Translations under genes and position numbers: made by a program | NCBI GenBank assembly: GCA_937892215.1 | Contig: CALAVE010000044.1 | Location: forward strand, 41,891 to 105,890 | DNA length: 64,000 nt | From: an uncultured Porphyromonadaceae bacterium | GTDB taxonomy: Bacteria > Bacteroidota > Bacteroidia > Bacteroidales > Muribaculaceae | Direction of reading: 5' to 3' | Shown here: piece after piece, positions 9,553 through 18,824 of the stretch | Position numbering within the stretch: the first letter of the stretch is position 1 | Layout: the number at the start of each line of letters is the position of its first letter | The notes under the pieces: model-generated | What the model saw: only the letters and a program-made list of their open reading frames with translations | Database searches by the model: none | What the model was told of the DNA's origin: nothing

Positions 9553-10452
9553 TTAATTGCTAAGTGGATGGTATTGGTTTTGCCCGGTTCGAAGCAGAGC
9601 CTTTCTCGCCAAGAAAATGACTATGGCAACGGCGATGAGGCTGGCAAGGGCTATCCAGGGGAATTCACCCTGCGCCGGTACACCGAGTTTTTCCACCCAA
9701 CTGAGGTCGGCAATGTGGTTGTTTTCCATGTACTGAGTGACTACAACGGTGGAATTGTTGAGCGCGTGTGCAATGATGGGAACCCAAAGCGAGCGAGTCC
9801 AGCAGAACAGGTAACCGAACCAAGCACCCATGAGAAGTCGCGGGAAGAATCCGAAAAACTGCATGTGGACTGCGCTGAACACGAAAGCGACGGTCCAAAT
9901 GGCGAAATGAGGAGTGTTGTTGCCCGATAGGAAAGGACGAAGCAGTCCGCCGCGGAAGAAGAGTTCTTCGGAGAATCCGGTGAGTAGCCCCACGATGAGA
10001 ATGTTAATAATCAATCCCCACACGGATGATGTGCTGATGAGAGTGTCGGTAAGGTTCTTCGCGCTATCCTCACTTGCTCTCAGCCATTTCTCCAATTCAC
10101 TGAACTGCTGAGGAAAAGTGAGGTTCTCGTTCAGGTCCACTATGTAGTTGAGGACAGGCAGCGAGGTGACGAGCGCGAGCAGCACGAAGAATACGTCGCG
10201 CCACCGTGGCTCGGTGTTGAGCATTGTGAAACGGAAAGGATGTCTTGTCACTATCCAGCCCAGAAACAGCGGCGGCAAGATGAAAAACAGGATGTCTTGT
10301 GCCAGCGTGGACGTGATGATACCGTATTTGCCGGGAAGCAAAGCCATGCAAACAACCACGAAAATTGCCGCTATAGTGAGACCTATCAGAGCCAGGCAGA
10401 GAAGGATGAGCAAAAGTTTTCCTTTAGAATAAATGTAAAAATCCTCTTTCAT
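9553..10452 (-). CDS. CPBP family intramembrane glutamic endopeptidase
   Basis: A 299-aa polytopic membrane protein of the Abi/CPBP (CAAX-like) protease family. The catalytic motif EELFFRGGLLRPF (EExxxR) lies about two thirds along, followed by FSAVHMQFFGFFPRLLMGAWFGYLF, with the second-motif His, and IIAHALNNS, with the third. About seven or eight hydrophobic segments are visible. Family members process prenylated or peptide substrates; the substrate here is unknown. It is monocistronic and faces its own promoter at 10476-10483, divergent from the DUF4251 gene. Confidence 0.88.
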   Translation of the reverse strand: MKEDFYIYSKGKLLLILLCLALIGLTIAAIFVVVCMALLPGKYGIITSTLAQDILFFILPPLFLGWIVTRHPFRFTMLNTEPRWRDVFFVLLALVTSLPVLNYIVDLNENLTFPQQFSELEKWLRASEDSAKNLTDTLISTSSVWGLIINILIVGLLTGFSEELFFRGGLLRPFLSGNNTPHFAIWTVAFVFSAVHMQFFGFFPRLLMGAWFGYLFCWTRSLWVPIIAHALNNSTVVVTQYMENNHIADLSWVEKLGVPAQGEFPWIALASLIAVAIVIFLARKALLRTGQNQYHPLSN

Positions 10453-10475
10453 AGCCTATTAACAATTATTTTTAG

Positions 10476-10483
10476 CAAAGGTA
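10476..10483 (-). promoter_or_regulatory. promoter -7 box TACCTTTG for the CPBP gene
   Basis: Minus-strand TACCTTTG 23 nt before the ATG at 10452. It is divergent from the DUF4251 promoter 22 nt away. Confidence 0.65.
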
Positions 10484-10505
10484 ATAATAAATGATGAAAA
10501 AGTCT

Positions 10506-10513
10506 TATTTTTG
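10506..10513 (+). promoter_or_regulatory. promoter -7 box TATTTTTG for the DUF4251 gene
   Basis: Plus-strand TATTTTTG 50 nt before the ATG at 10564. Confidence 0.5.
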
Positions 10514-10563
10514 CATTGTAAACTTTGTGATAGCGGAAGTGGTTTTATTAAATTTAACAGGAG

Positions 10564-11106
10564 ATGAGAAAGATTTTAGCAATAATAGCAATGACCGCGA
10601 TATGCATATCGGCGGTACAGGCTCAGGACAGTACCCAAGAGCGGGAAAAGAACACCCAGGAGCGAGTGGACTCGCTGGCGCACGTGATGTCGATGGGAGC
10701 GATTATGCGCGACCATTTCGTGCTTCTGGCTACTGAAGTGAGTGTTGGCACAATGGGTTATGTGCATAGCGGTCTGGACAAAAGCTCGAATTTCATAGTT
10801 GTTCAAGGAGAGCACGCAATGGTGCAGTGCGCTATGAATAACGGTGAGATGGGAGCCAACGGCCTTGGAGGACTTACTGTGTCGGGTAGGGTGTCGAACA
10901 AGCGCGTAACTCAGGATAACGACGGAAATGTGAGTGTGAGCTTCCATATCTTCGGTTCACGGGTCAATGCCGACGTGTGGATAGAATTGTATAAGGATTG
11001 CGACTATGCCACTGCTATGGTGATGGCTGCGCTAAGTTCCGACAGGATTAGTATGAGTGGCCGCTTGCTTCCGTACAAGAATGATGACTTGCATTTCGAT
11101 GACTGA
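10564..11106 (+). CDS. DUF4251 domain secreted protein
   Basis: A 180-aa protein with a signal peptide (residues 1-20, ending AVQAQ). The body matches the DUF4251 pattern I know from Bacteroidales: a helical lead (NTQERVDSLAHVMSMG), a central V..GE.A..Q region and the C-terminal segment SSDRISMSGRLLPY. The domain has no assigned function and is exported to the periplasm or surface. ATG at 10564 follows AGGAG by 1-2 nt, so ribosome binding is atypical. Ends before a strong bidirectional terminator. Confidence 0.8.
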   Translation: MRKILAIIAMTAICISAVQAQDSTQEREKNTQERVDSLAHVMSMGAIMRDHFVLLATEVSVGTMGYVHSGLDKSSNFIVVQGEHAMVQCAMNNGEMGANGLGGLTVSGRVSNKRVTQDNDGNVSVSFHIFGSRVNADVWIELYKDCDYATAMVMAALSSDRISMSGRLLPYKNDDLHFDD

Positions 11107-11149
11107 TAGCATGGCGGTAATGAGCCTGAATAAGCGATTAATAGACAAA

Positions 11150-11184
11150 CGGGGAGCACGAGCGTTATGATTTCGTGCTCCCCG
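11150..11184 (+). terminator. bidirectional terminator between DUF4251 gene and clpB
   Basis: Perfect 12-bp stem CGGGGAGCACGA (11150-11161) and TCGTGCTCCCCG (11173-11184), with an 11-nt loop. TAATTT follows on the plus strand and TTTGTCT on the minus strand, so it can end both convergent genes. Confidence 0.8.
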
Positions 11185-11221
11185 TAATTTATGTGGTGTT
11201 ACTTATGCGCGGAGGCTCCGG

Positions 11222-13810
11222 TCAGTTGCTGAAAGAGATTTCGCCGTCTTGAGCGTCGATGGTGATGGGGCGGCTGTTGTCCACCCGCTGCGCAATGATG
11301 TCCTGCGAGAGGCGATTGAGCACCATGTTCTGGATGGCCCGCTTCACGGGGCGTGCTCCGAACTCGGGGTCATATCCTGCCCGAGCCAGTGTGTCCACGG
11401 CGGCGTCGGTGAAAGTGAGCGTTATTCCATTATCGGCGAGCATCCGGGCCACGGCGTTAAGTTGTAGGCGTACAATCTGCGCAATCTCCTGCTGACTGAG
11501 CGGCGTGAACATGATAATCTCGTCTATTCGGTTCAGGAACTCAGGGCGAATGGTGCGCTTGAGCATTTCAAACACTTCATCACGAGTTTTGCCCACCACT
11601 TCATCGTGATTCTGCGGTGTGAGTTTCTCGAAACGTTCGCGGATGAGGCTTGAACCCAAGTTGGAAGTCATTATCACGATGGTGTTCTTGAAATTCACGG
11701 TGCGCCCCTTGTTGTCGGTTAGCCTGCCGTCGTCGAGGACCTGCAGCAGAACATTGAACACGTCGGGGTGCGCTTTCTCAATCTCATCGAAGAGGACAAC
11801 GGAGTATGGCTTGCGGCGCACGGCTTCAGTGAGTTGTCCGCCCTCGTCGTATCCCACATAGCCCGGAGGCGATCCGATGAGCCTTGTGACAGAGAATTTC
11901 TCCTGGTATTCGCTCATGTCGATACGCGTCATCATATTCTCGTCGTTAAACAGGTAGTCGGCCAGAGCCTTTGCAAGCTCGGTCTTGCCTACGCCTGTGG
12001 TGCCGAGGAAGATGAAAGAGCCGAGAGGGCGTCGCGGGTCGTTAAGTCCGGCTCGGCTGCGACGGACAGCATCGGAAATAGCTCTGATGGCGTCGTCCTG
12101 ACCAATGACGCGCTTGTGCAGCTCATCCTCCAGATGTAGCAGTTTCTCCTTTTCAGTCTGTAGCATTTTGCTCACAGGTATTCCTGTCCACTTTGAAACC
12201 ACATCGGCAATATCTTCGCTATCCACCTCTTCTTTAATCATGGCCTTATCGCCCTGCATCTGGCGCAACCGATTCTGAAGGTCGTTGTTCTCGTCCTGCT
12301 TCTGCTTGATGAGCGAGTAACGAATTTCGGCTACACGTGCGTAGTCGCCGTTCCGCTCGGCACGCTCAGCCTCGAAATTAAGTTGCTCCATGTCGATCTT
12401 GTTCTGCTGAATGCGATTGATAAGTTCCTGCTCCGACTTCCACTTGGCGGAGAATGCGCTCTCTTGCTCACGCAAGTTGGCGATAGATTTCTCAATTTGC
12501 TCAATGCGTTGCTTGTCTCCGTCGCGCTTGATTGCCTCGCGCTCTATTTCCAGCTGCATTATCTTACGCGAAATCTCGTCGAGCCCTTCTGGAACCGAGT
12601 CCATTTCAATTCTCAGCTTGGCGGCGGCCTCATCGATTAGGTCAATGGCCTTATCAGGCAAGAAGCGGTCGCTGATATATCTCTGTGACAATGTGACTGC
12701 CGCTATGATGGCATCGTCCTTGATACGCACCTTGTGATGGTTCTCGTATTTCTCCTTGAGGCCACGTAGGATGGCCACCGCTTCCTCAGTACCCGGTTCG
12801 TCCACCATGACAATCTGGAAACGGCGTTCCAGAGCCTTGTCCTTTTCAAAATATTTCTGGTATTCGTCGAGTGTGGTAGCACCAATGCTGCGCAGGTCGC
12901 CACGCGCGAGCGCCGGTTTCAGGATGTTTGCGGCATCCATAGCGCCGCTGCTCTTGCCGGCTCCAACCAGCGTGTGAATTTCGTCGATAAACAGGATAAT
13001 CTCGCCTTGTGCCTGCTGAATTTCGTTGATAACAGCCTTGAGCCGTTCCTCGAACTCACCCTGATACTTGGCACCGGCGATAAGAGCACCCATATCGAGT
13101 GAAAAGACCTGCTTCTGTTTCAGATTGTCGGGGACATCGCCACGAACGATTCGCTGGGCAAGTCCTTCGACAATGGCAGTCTTTCCAGTACCAGGCTCTC
13201 CTATGAGGATGGGGTTGTTCTTAGTGCGGCGGCTAAGAATCTGCAGAACACGGCGAATCTCGTCGTCACGTCCGATAACAGGGTCGAGTTTGCCGCTACG
13301 GGCACGTTCGGTAAGATTAATGGCATATTTTTTAAGGGCGTTGTATTGCTCTTCTGCAGTCTGTGCCGTGGCTTTTTTGCCCTGACGCAACTCGGATATG
13401 GCGGCAGCCAGATCGCTTTCAGTCATGCCGGCATCCTTTAGAATTGACGAGGCTTTAGACTGGGCGAGGAAGATGCCCATAATCAGGGACTCTACGGTAA
13501 CGTACTGGTCGCCGTTTCGTGTGGCAAATTCTGATGCTTTATCCAGAGCGGAACTTGTGTCGTTGCTCAGATAGGGGTCACCACCATTAACATGGGGCAG
13601 CCGCTTCAATTCCTCATCGAGCGGCCTTTCAATCATAGTGGCCGGGATGTCGAGTTTCTGCAGCAGAAACTTCATCACCGAGTCACCATCAGTCATAATG
13701 GCCTGAAGCAGATGCACAGGTTCAATGGCCTGGTTGCCTGCCGACCTGGCAAGACTGAGTGCTTTCTGCACCGTCTCTTGCGCCTTGATTGTGAAATTGT
13801 TGAAGTTCAT
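11222..13810 (-). CDS. clpB: ATP-dependent disaggregase ClpB (Hsp100)
   Basis: An 862-aa cytoplasmic chaperone that works with DnaK to pull proteins out of aggregates. Domains in order: Clp N-terminal repeat domain (1-150), AAA+ domain 1 with GEPGTGKT near 205, a long coiled-coil middle domain (about 400-530, rich in Glu/Lys/Gln) that separates ClpB from ClpA/ClpC, AAA+ domain 2 with GTTGVGKT near 605, and a C-terminal D2-small domain. Both Walker B blocks (LFIDEIHT, VLFDEIEKAH) are intact. Length is typical. No CIRCE-like operator was seen upstream. Confidence 0.97.
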   Translation of the reverse strand: MNFNNFTIKAQETVQKALSLARSAGNQAIEPVHLLQAIMTDGDSVMKFLLQKLDIPATMIERPLDEELKRLPHVNGGDPYLSNDTSSALDKASEFATRNGDQYVTVESLIMGIFLAQSKASSILKDAGMTESDLAAAISELRQGKKATAQTAEEQYNALKKYAINLTERARSGKLDPVIGRDDEIRRVLQILSRRTKNNPILIGEPGTGKTAIVEGLAQRIVRGDVPDNLKQKQVFSLDMGALIAGAKYQGEFEERLKAVINEIQQAQGEIILFIDEIHTLVGAGKSSGAMDAANILKPALARGDLRSIGATTLDEYQKYFEKDKALERRFQIVMVDEPGTEEAVAILRGLKEKYENHHKVRIKDDAIIAAVTLSQRYISDRFLPDKAIDLIDEAAAKLRIEMDSVPEGLDEISRKIMQLEIEREAIKRDGDKQRIEQIEKSIANLREQESAFSAKWKSEQELINRIQQNKIDMEQLNFEAERAERNGDYARVAEIRYSLIKQKQDENNDLQNRLRQMQGDKAMIKEEVDSEDIADVVSKWTGIPVSKMLQTEKEKLLHLEDELHKRVIGQDDAIRAISDAVRRSRAGLNDPRRPLGSFIFLGTTGVGKTELAKALADYLFNDENMMTRIDMSEYQEKFSVTRLIGSPPGYVGYDEGGQLTEAVRRKPYSVVLFDEIEKAHPDVFNVLLQVLDDGRLTDNKGRTVNFKNTIVIMTSNLGSSLIRERFEKLTPQNHDEVVGKTRDEVFEMLKRTIRPEFLNRIDEIIMFTPLSQQEIAQIVRLQLNAVARMLADNGITLTFTDAAVDTLARAGYDPEFGARPVKRAIQNMVLNRLSQDIIAQRVDNSRPITIDAQDGEISFSN

Positions 13811-14006
13811 ATTGCTAAGTTTTTTCGTTAATATCTAAAGATGTTTACACTTATCATCTTGCAATACTTGTGCCAATTTTTTGTAATATGGCGTAAGTAT
13901 CTGAGATATAAGAGTGTATGGCTGATTAAAGACGACAAAATGGCAGGAAGTGAAATTTTTTTTGAAAATAAACTGACAAAATGTTGCACAATTCAAACCT
14001 ATGCAC

Positions 14007-14014
14007 TAAATTTG
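14007..14014 (+). promoter_or_regulatory. promoter -7 box TAAATTTG for the TrpB2-like gene
   Basis: TAAATTTG, with TTG (13984-13986) 20 nt upstream. It lies 48 nt before the ATG at 14063. Confidence 0.65.
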
Positions 14015-14062
14015 CATAATCAAACACGAATTATTAATTATTATACATAAAATATACATATT

Positions 14063-15430
14063 ATGGAAAGTAAAAAGTACATTCTGACAGAGAAGGAAAT
14101 ACCACAAGCATGGTATAACGTGGTCGCTGACATGCAGACAAAGCCACTTCCGCTGATTAATCCCGGGACCAAAGAGCCTCTGAAACCTGAGGACCTGTAT
14201 CCCTTGTTCTCAAAAGCTGCATCGGAGCAGGAACTGAACACAACCGACCGCTGGATAGAAATTCCGGAAGAGGTTCGGGAAATGTACAAGATATGGCGCC
14301 CGACTCCGCTTGTTCGCGCCTATGGCCTTGAAAAATACCTGGATACACCCGCTCACATCTATTTCAAGAATGAGAGCGTTAGCCCCGTGGGCTCACATAA
14401 GCTCAACTCAGCCATAGCGCAGGCATTCTACTGCAAGCAAGAAGGTGTGACCAACATAACCACAGAAACCGGTGCCGGCCAGTGGGGCGCGGCCTTGTCG
14501 CTGGCTGCAAAGCACTTCGGGCTGGAACTGGCAGTCTATATGGTGAAAATATCATACGAGCAGAAACCCTATCGCCGCTCCATTATGCAGACCTACGGCG
14601 CCGAGGTGATAGCCTCGCCAAGTATGTCAACTAAGGCCGGCCGCAAGATAATTACCGACCATCCCAACTATCAAGGTTCGCTGGGGACGGCAATCAGCGA
14701 GGCGGTGGAACTGGCATTGAACACACCCAACTGCAAGTATGTGCTGGGTTCGGTGCTTAATCATGTGGCTCTGCACCAGACTGTAATAGGCCTTGAGGCG
14801 GAGAAACAGATGGAAATGGCAGGCGAAATGCCCGACACGGTAATAGCCTGCTTTGGCGGCGGTAGTAACTTCTCCGGCATATCATTCCCGTTCCTGCGCC
14901 ACAAGCTGAGCGGTGAGCGTGACACACGATTCATAGCCGCTGAGCCGGCATCTTGTCCGAAACTCACCCGTGGTGTGTTCCAGTACGACTTCGGCGATGA
15001 GGCCGGTTACACTCCGCTTATCCCGATGTACACACTGGGTCACAACTTCTCGCCGGCAAACATCCATGCAGGTGGTCTGCGCTATCACGGAGCTGGTTCG
15101 GTGATAAGCCAACTGAAGCACGATGGACTCATCGACGCAGTGGACATTCCTCAGCTGGAGACATTCGATGCCGCAACCATATTTGCGCGCACCGAGGGTA
15201 TAATTCCGGCACCGGAATCGTCGCATGCCATTGCCGCCACTATCCGCGAGGCAAAGAAAGCACGCGAGGAAGGCAAGGAGAAGGTTATTTTGTTCAACCT
15301 GTCGGGGCACGGACTGATAGATATGACCGCCTACGACCGCTACTACTCCAACGACCTGTCGAACTACGAGGTTCCCGATAGCGAGATTCTGGAGAACACC
15401 AAGGATCTGGAGAAGATAATCAAGGGCTGA
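14063..15430 (+). CDS. TrpB-like (TrpB2) tryptophan synthase beta subunit
   Basis: A 455-aa PLP enzyme of the TrpB2 group, longer than classical TrpB (~400 aa) because of an extended N-terminus. The PLP lysine lies in SPVGSHKLNSA, the phosphate-binding glycine loop is FGGGSNFSG, and GAGQWG matches the conserved TrpB substrate loop. It is expected to join indole and serine into tryptophan. No trpA or other trp gene is nearby, so it could act alone in indole salvage, as proposed for stand-alone TrpB2 proteins; that role is inference. Confidence 0.92.
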   Translation: MESKKYILTEKEIPQAWYNVVADMQTKPLPLINPGTKEPLKPEDLYPLFSKAASEQELNTTDRWIEIPEEVREMYKIWRPTPLVRAYGLEKYLDTPAHIYFKNESVSPVGSHKLNSAIAQAFYCKQEGVTNITTETGAGQWGAALSLAAKHFGLELAVYMVKISYEQKPYRRSIMQTYGAEVIASPSMSTKAGRKIITDHPNYQGSLGTAISEAVELALNTPNCKYVLGSVLNHVALHQTVIGLEAEKQMEMAGEMPDTVIACFGGGSNFSGISFPFLRHKLSGERDTRFIAAEPASCPKLTRGVFQYDFGDEAGYTPLIPMYTLGHNFSPANIHAGGLRYHGAGSVISQLKHDGLIDAVDIPQLETFDAATIFARTEGIIPAPESSHAIAATIREAKKAREEGKEKVILFNLSGHGLIDMTAYDRYYSNDLSNYEVPDSEILENTKDLEKIIKG

Positions 15431-15466
15431 CAAGAGAAAGATAAAACGTTAAGCAATAAAAAAAGT

Positions 15467-15494
15467 GGAGGGTGTGCCAAGTGGCGCACCCTCC
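15467..15494 (-). terminator. intrinsic terminator for the Wza-like gene
   Basis: 12-bp stem GGAGGGTGTGCC (15467-15478) and GGCGCACCCTCC (15483-15494), with an AAGT tetraloop and one G-T pair. On the minus strand it is followed by ACTTTTTTTATT, so it mainly serves the gene at 15526-16350, but the hairpin may also stop the convergent TrpB2-like transcript. Confidence 0.8.
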
Positions 15495-15525
15495 TGTGCT
15501 TAAGCGCGAAACTATTTGCGCTGTG

Positions 15526-16350
15526 TTACTTCTTAGTGAGTGTTACCACGAACGTGACGATGGCCATGATGGTACCCAGAGAACTTACTGTAAGAGTCAG
15601 CGCGGGAGGTATTGACCAAGAGGAGCGAGCCTTGGTGGCATTAGGCTCCACGTAGATTACATCGTTCTGCTGCAGATTGAAGTAGGGTGACGCAATAACG
15701 TTCTTGTCATTGAGGCTCAGGCGCTGAGTGGTGCGCGTGCCGTCGGCATTTGTGCGGATAACCAAAATGTTGTCGCGCTTACCCTGGATTGTTAGGTCTC
15801 CGGCCATTGATATGGCCTCAAGCAGATTCAGCCGTTCGTTGGTAACAGTTACCATTCCCGGTTTGTTCACCTCGCCCAGCAGATACACCTTGAAGTTGTG
15901 CAGACGCACCTCCACACCCGGGCGGTCGTTGAGATATCGTGGGAAAATCTGTGAGGTAATCATATCGGCTATGGCCGATTTTGTCATTCCTGCCACATGG
16001 AGTTTGCCCAACATAGGAAATTCAATGTCTCCCTTGGTGTCAACAAGGTAATAATACATTGCACTATTTGCTTCGGAGTTTCCCGATGCTATGTTGGCAC
16101 CACTCTCAGCACTGAGGTAGCCACCGCGGTTAAACGGTTTCACGGCCTCGGGTGCAGAAGGATTACCACTGCTTACAGTGATTTGTAGTTGGTCGCCCGG
16201 CATAATGATGGGGTCGGTAATGGTTTTAGTGGCATTAAGAACCTCAGGAGGGAGTTGGTCAATACCTATCATGTAAGGTATGTCCTTGGAAGTGTTGCAC
16301 GCAGTGAGAATCAGGGCTGTGGCAACCATTAAAAATAATTTATTTTTCAT
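15526..16350 (-). CDS. polysaccharide biosynthesis/export lipoprotein (Wza-like)
   Basis: A 274-aa lipoprotein with lipobox LTAC (Cys18). Residues ~45-140 form a Poly_export domain (IMPGDQLQITV...YYYLVDTKGDIEFPMLGKLHVAGMTKSAI). An SLBB domain follows (VYLLGEVNKPGMVTVTNERLNLLEAISMAGDL). The C-terminus has one hydrophobic helix, as in Bacteroidetes Wza homologues. It should form an outer-membrane channel for capsule or exopolysaccharide. No tyrosine kinase (Wzc), flippase or glycosyltransferase is next to it, so it is an orphan copy with its own promoter and terminator. Confidence 0.9.
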   Translation of the reverse strand: MKNKLFLMVATALILTACNTSKDIPYMIGIDQLPPEVLNATKTITDPIIMPGDQLQITVSSGNPSAPEAVKPFNRGGYLSAESGANIASGNSEANSAMYYYLVDTKGDIEFPMLGKLHVAGMTKSAIADMITSQIFPRYLNDRPGVEVRLHNFKVYLLGEVNKPGMVTVTNERLNLLEAISMAGDLTIQGKRDNILVIRTNADGTRTTQRLSLNDKNVIASPYFNLQQNDVIYVEPNATKARSSWSIPPALTLTVSSLGTIMAIVTFVVTLTKK

Positions 16351-16378
16351 ATTTTGTTGTTTTTGAATTTTCGCAGTG

Positions 16379-16386
16379 CAAAAATA
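16379..16386 (-). promoter_or_regulatory. promoter -7 box TATTTTTG for the Wza-like gene
   Basis: Minus-strand TATTTTTG 28 nt before the ATG at 16350. It is divergent from the box at 16410-16417. Confidence 0.6.
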
Positions 16387-16409
16387 ATGATAAAAATGGA
16401 GAAAATTGC

Positions 16410-16417
16410 TAAGTTTG
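16410..16417 (+). promoter_or_regulatory. promoter -7 box TAAGTTTG for the UDG-family gene
   Basis: Plus-strand TAAGTTTG 31 nt before the ATG at 16449. Confidence 0.6.
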
Positions 16418-16448
16418 TGCCAACTTTATTGTAATCAGACGAAAAAAA

Positions 16449-17060
16449 ATGATAACCGAACCACTTATTGAGCGCCATCCGTTCACACCATTCGTGCCGG
16501 AGAATGCGCAGATTCTTATGCTCGGCACATTTCCACCGAAACCGGAACGCTGGAGCATGCCTTTCTATTATCCTAATAAAATCAACGACATGTGGCGTGT
16601 GATGGGACTGGTGTTCTTTGGGGACAAAGGGCACTTCTGGAATGAATCGGAGAAAAGTTTCAGATTGCCTGAGATTAAGAGTTTTCTTAATGAGCGGGGG
16701 ATAGCCCTGTACGATACCGGCGTGGCGGTGCGTAGGCTGAAGGATAACGCGAGCGACAAGTTTCTGGAAATAGTAGAAACAGTGAATCTGGAACAGTTCT
16801 TTGCCCAAGCTCCGTTGATTCGTGCGGTAGTGACAACAGGGGAGAAAGCAACGTCGGTAGTGGCTCAGATGGCGGCTGTGGACCTTCCCGCGATAGGCTG
16901 TCCGGTGAAGTGCAGTCTGAAAGGGCACGAGTTTGAGTTGTGGCGAATGCCATCCACGTCGCGTGCATATCCGCTTGCTTTGGAAAAGAAGGCTGTGGCC
17001 TATGGTCGCTTGTTCATGGAACTTGGATATGATGTGAGACCTGAATATGGGGGTGAATAG
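16449..17060 (+). CDS. uracil-DNA glycosylase superfamily protein
   Basis: A 203-aa protein of the UDG fold. The active-site-type motif GTFPPKPERW lies at residues 26-35, an aromatic segment FYYPNKINDMWRVMG follows, and the second motif MPSTSRAYP sits near residue 172. This layout is closest to the hypoxanthine/uracil DNA glycosylases grouped as family 6 or the Mug-like proteins, which excise deaminated bases. It lacks the typical GQDPY of family 1. Which base it removes cannot be read from the sequence. Confidence 0.8.
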   Translation: MITEPLIERHPFTPFVPENAQILMLGTFPPKPERWSMPFYYPNKINDMWRVMGLVFFGDKGHFWNESEKSFRLPEIKSFLNERGIALYDTGVAVRRLKDNASDKFLEIVETVNLEQFFAQAPLIRAVVTTGEKATSVVAQMAAVDLPAIGCPVKCSLKGHEFELWRMPSTSRAYPLALEKKAVAYGRLFMELGYDVRPEYGGE

Positions 17061-17316
17061 GGCTGTGTGAAATGTTAAATTTTTCTGCGTTAAGAGGAAG
17101 GAATGCCGCCGGGCAAAATGATATTCAAAGCCATTATTTTCTTGCTTTTTGCATTACGAATGAGCCGTGAATTTGAGATAAATGATAAGTTTTTTATCTT
17201 TTGACTCGCAAAAGTAAAACGAGTTTCTTGTGTCATTTTGTTAAAAAACAGCCTTGATATTAAATTTCGTGCTAAAAATATTTCTTGAAAACCGCACTTT
17301 TCTTGGAAATTTGCTA

Positions 17317-17324
17317 TAAATTTG
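17317..17324 (+). promoter_or_regulatory. promoter -7 box TAAATTTG for gdhA
   Basis: TAAATTTG 64 nt before the ATG at 17389. A longer open frame begins 10 nt after the box at 17335, but the start at 17389 fits known GdhA N-termini better. Confidence 0.6.
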
Positions 17325-17388
17325 CATGAAGTAAATGAGTGACAATTCAATTATCAAGTTAAATATAACTAACAAAAAAATTACTATC

Positions 17389-18729
17389 ATGAACGTCGAG
17401 AAGATTTTAAGCAATCTTGAGGCAAAGCACCCGGGCGAGAAAGAATACTTGCAGGCAGTGCGTGAGGTTCTGCTCACAGTGCAGGACGAGTATAACAAGC
17501 ATCCTGAGTTTGAGAAGGCAAAGATTATAGAGCGAATGGTGGAGCCAGACCGCATCTATACCTTCCGCGTTACTTGGGTTGACGACAACGGCGAAGTGCA
17601 GACCAACCTCGGATACCGTGTTCAGTTCAACAACGCCATCGGTCCGTACAAGGGTGGTGTGCGTTTCCACGCATCGGTGAACCTGTCAATCCTTAAGTTC
17701 CTCGGGTTTGAGCAGACTTTCAAGAACGCACTAACCACGCTGCCTATGGGCGGTGGCAAGGGAGGTTCGGACTTCAGCCCCAGAGGCAAGAGCGACGCGG
17801 AAATTATGCGTTTCTGCCAAGCGTTTATGCTGGAGTTGTGGCGCAATGTTGGTCCGGACAAAGACGTACCTGCCGGAGACATAGGCGTAGGCGGCCGCGA
17901 AGTGGGCTATATGTACGGCATGTACAAGAAACTTTCGCAGGAGTGCACAGGAACCTTCACCGGTAAGGGCTTGGAGTTCGGAGGTTCAAAGATACGTCCT
18001 GAAGCGACAGGTTTCGGCGCATGCTATTATGTGCAGAACATCCTTAAGGACCTCGGAACCGACTTCAACGGCAAGACCGTGGCAATATCGGGCTTCGGCA
18101 ACGTGGCTTGGGGGGCCGTGACAAAGGCTACTCAACTTGGTGCCAAAGTGGTGACAATCAGTGGTCCTGACGGATATATCTATGACCCAGACGGCATCAA
18201 CACGCAGGAGAAGATAGATTATCTGCTGGAGCTTCGCTCGAGCGGTAACGACGTGTGCGCACCTTATGCCGACAAATTCCCCGGCTCGCAGTTCTTCGCA
18301 GACAAGAAGCCGTGGGAGCAGAAAGTGGATATCGCTATGCCTTGCGCCACTCAGAACGAGGTGACACTTGCCGATGCCGAGATGCTGAAAGCCAACGGTG
18401 TGAAAGTGGTGGCAGAAGTTTCTAACATGGGTTGCACCGCTGAGGCGATAGACCTGTTCATTGAGAACCGCATGGTCTATGCACCAGGCAAGGCCGTGAA
18501 TGCCGGCGGAGTGGCCACTTCGGGACTAGAAATGACGCAGAACGCTCAGCATATTTACTGGAGCGAGGAAGAAGTGGACAGCAAACTTCACCAGATTATG
18601 AACGACATCTACGCACAGTGCACCAAGTACGGCAAGGAGCAGGACGGCTACATGAACTACATGAAGGGCGCCAATATCGCAGGCTTCATGAAGGTGGCCC
18701 ATGCAATGATGGGACAGGGCATCATCTGA
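17389..18729 (+). CDS. gdhA: NADP-type glutamate dehydrogenase
   Basis: A 446-aa cytoplasmic enzyme that interconverts 2-oxoglutarate plus ammonium and glutamate. The catalytic region GPYKGGVRFHASVNLSIL and PMGGGKGGSDFSP (with the catalytic Lys) is intact. The Rossmann nucleotide site reads ISGFGNVAWGA. The length matches hexameric class I GDH (E. coli 447 aa). I chose the ATG at 17389 because it gives the standard N-terminus (MNVEKILSNLEAKHP); the frame is open 18 codons further upstream. Ends before a strong terminator. Confidence 0.96.
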   Translation: MNVEKILSNLEAKHPGEKEYLQAVREVLLTVQDEYNKHPEFEKAKIIERMVEPDRIYTFRVTWVDDNGEVQTNLGYRVQFNNAIGPYKGGVRFHASVNLSILKFLGFEQTFKNALTTLPMGGGKGGSDFSPRGKSDAEIMRFCQAFMLELWRNVGPDKDVPAGDIGVGGREVGYMYGMYKKLSQECTGTFTGKGLEFGGSKIRPEATGFGACYYVQNILKDLGTDFNGKTVAISGFGNVAWGAVTKATQLGAKVVTISGPDGYIYDPDGINTQEKIDYLLELRSSGNDVCAPYADKFPGSQFFADKKPWEQKVDIAMPCATQNEVTLADAEMLKANGVKVVAEVSNMGCTAEAIDLFIENRMVYAPGKAVNAGGVATSGLEMTQNAQHIYWSEEEVDSKLHQIMNDIYAQCTKYGKEQDGYMNYMKGANIAGFMKVAHAMMGQGII

Positions 18730-18763
18730 TGATACGATAAAAACATAATGCAATAAGCGGATT

Positions 18764-18797
18764 ATGGGGTGGCGAGACTGTTCGCTGCCCCATTTTT
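18764..18797 (+). terminator. intrinsic terminator of gdhA
   Basis: 12-bp stem ATGGGGTGGCGA (18764-18775) and TCGCTGCCCCAT (18782-18793), with two G-U pairs and a six-base loop, followed by TTTT. Confidence 0.8.
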
Positions 18798-18824
18798 CAA
18801 GTAAGAAGAAGAGGTTATTGCGCG

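Noticed and set aside
10491..10736. 81-codon ORF at the start of the DUF4251 gene
   Set aside because: Overlaps the real gene in another frame and starts before its promoter box.
13841..14050. 69-codon ORF between clpB and the TrpB2-like gene
   Set aside because: Lies across the promoter of the next gene; composition is non-coding.
17335..17388. 18-codon N-terminal extension of gdhA
   Set aside because: Begins 10 nt after the -7 box and has no counterpart in GdhA proteins; ATG 17389 gives the standard N-terminus.
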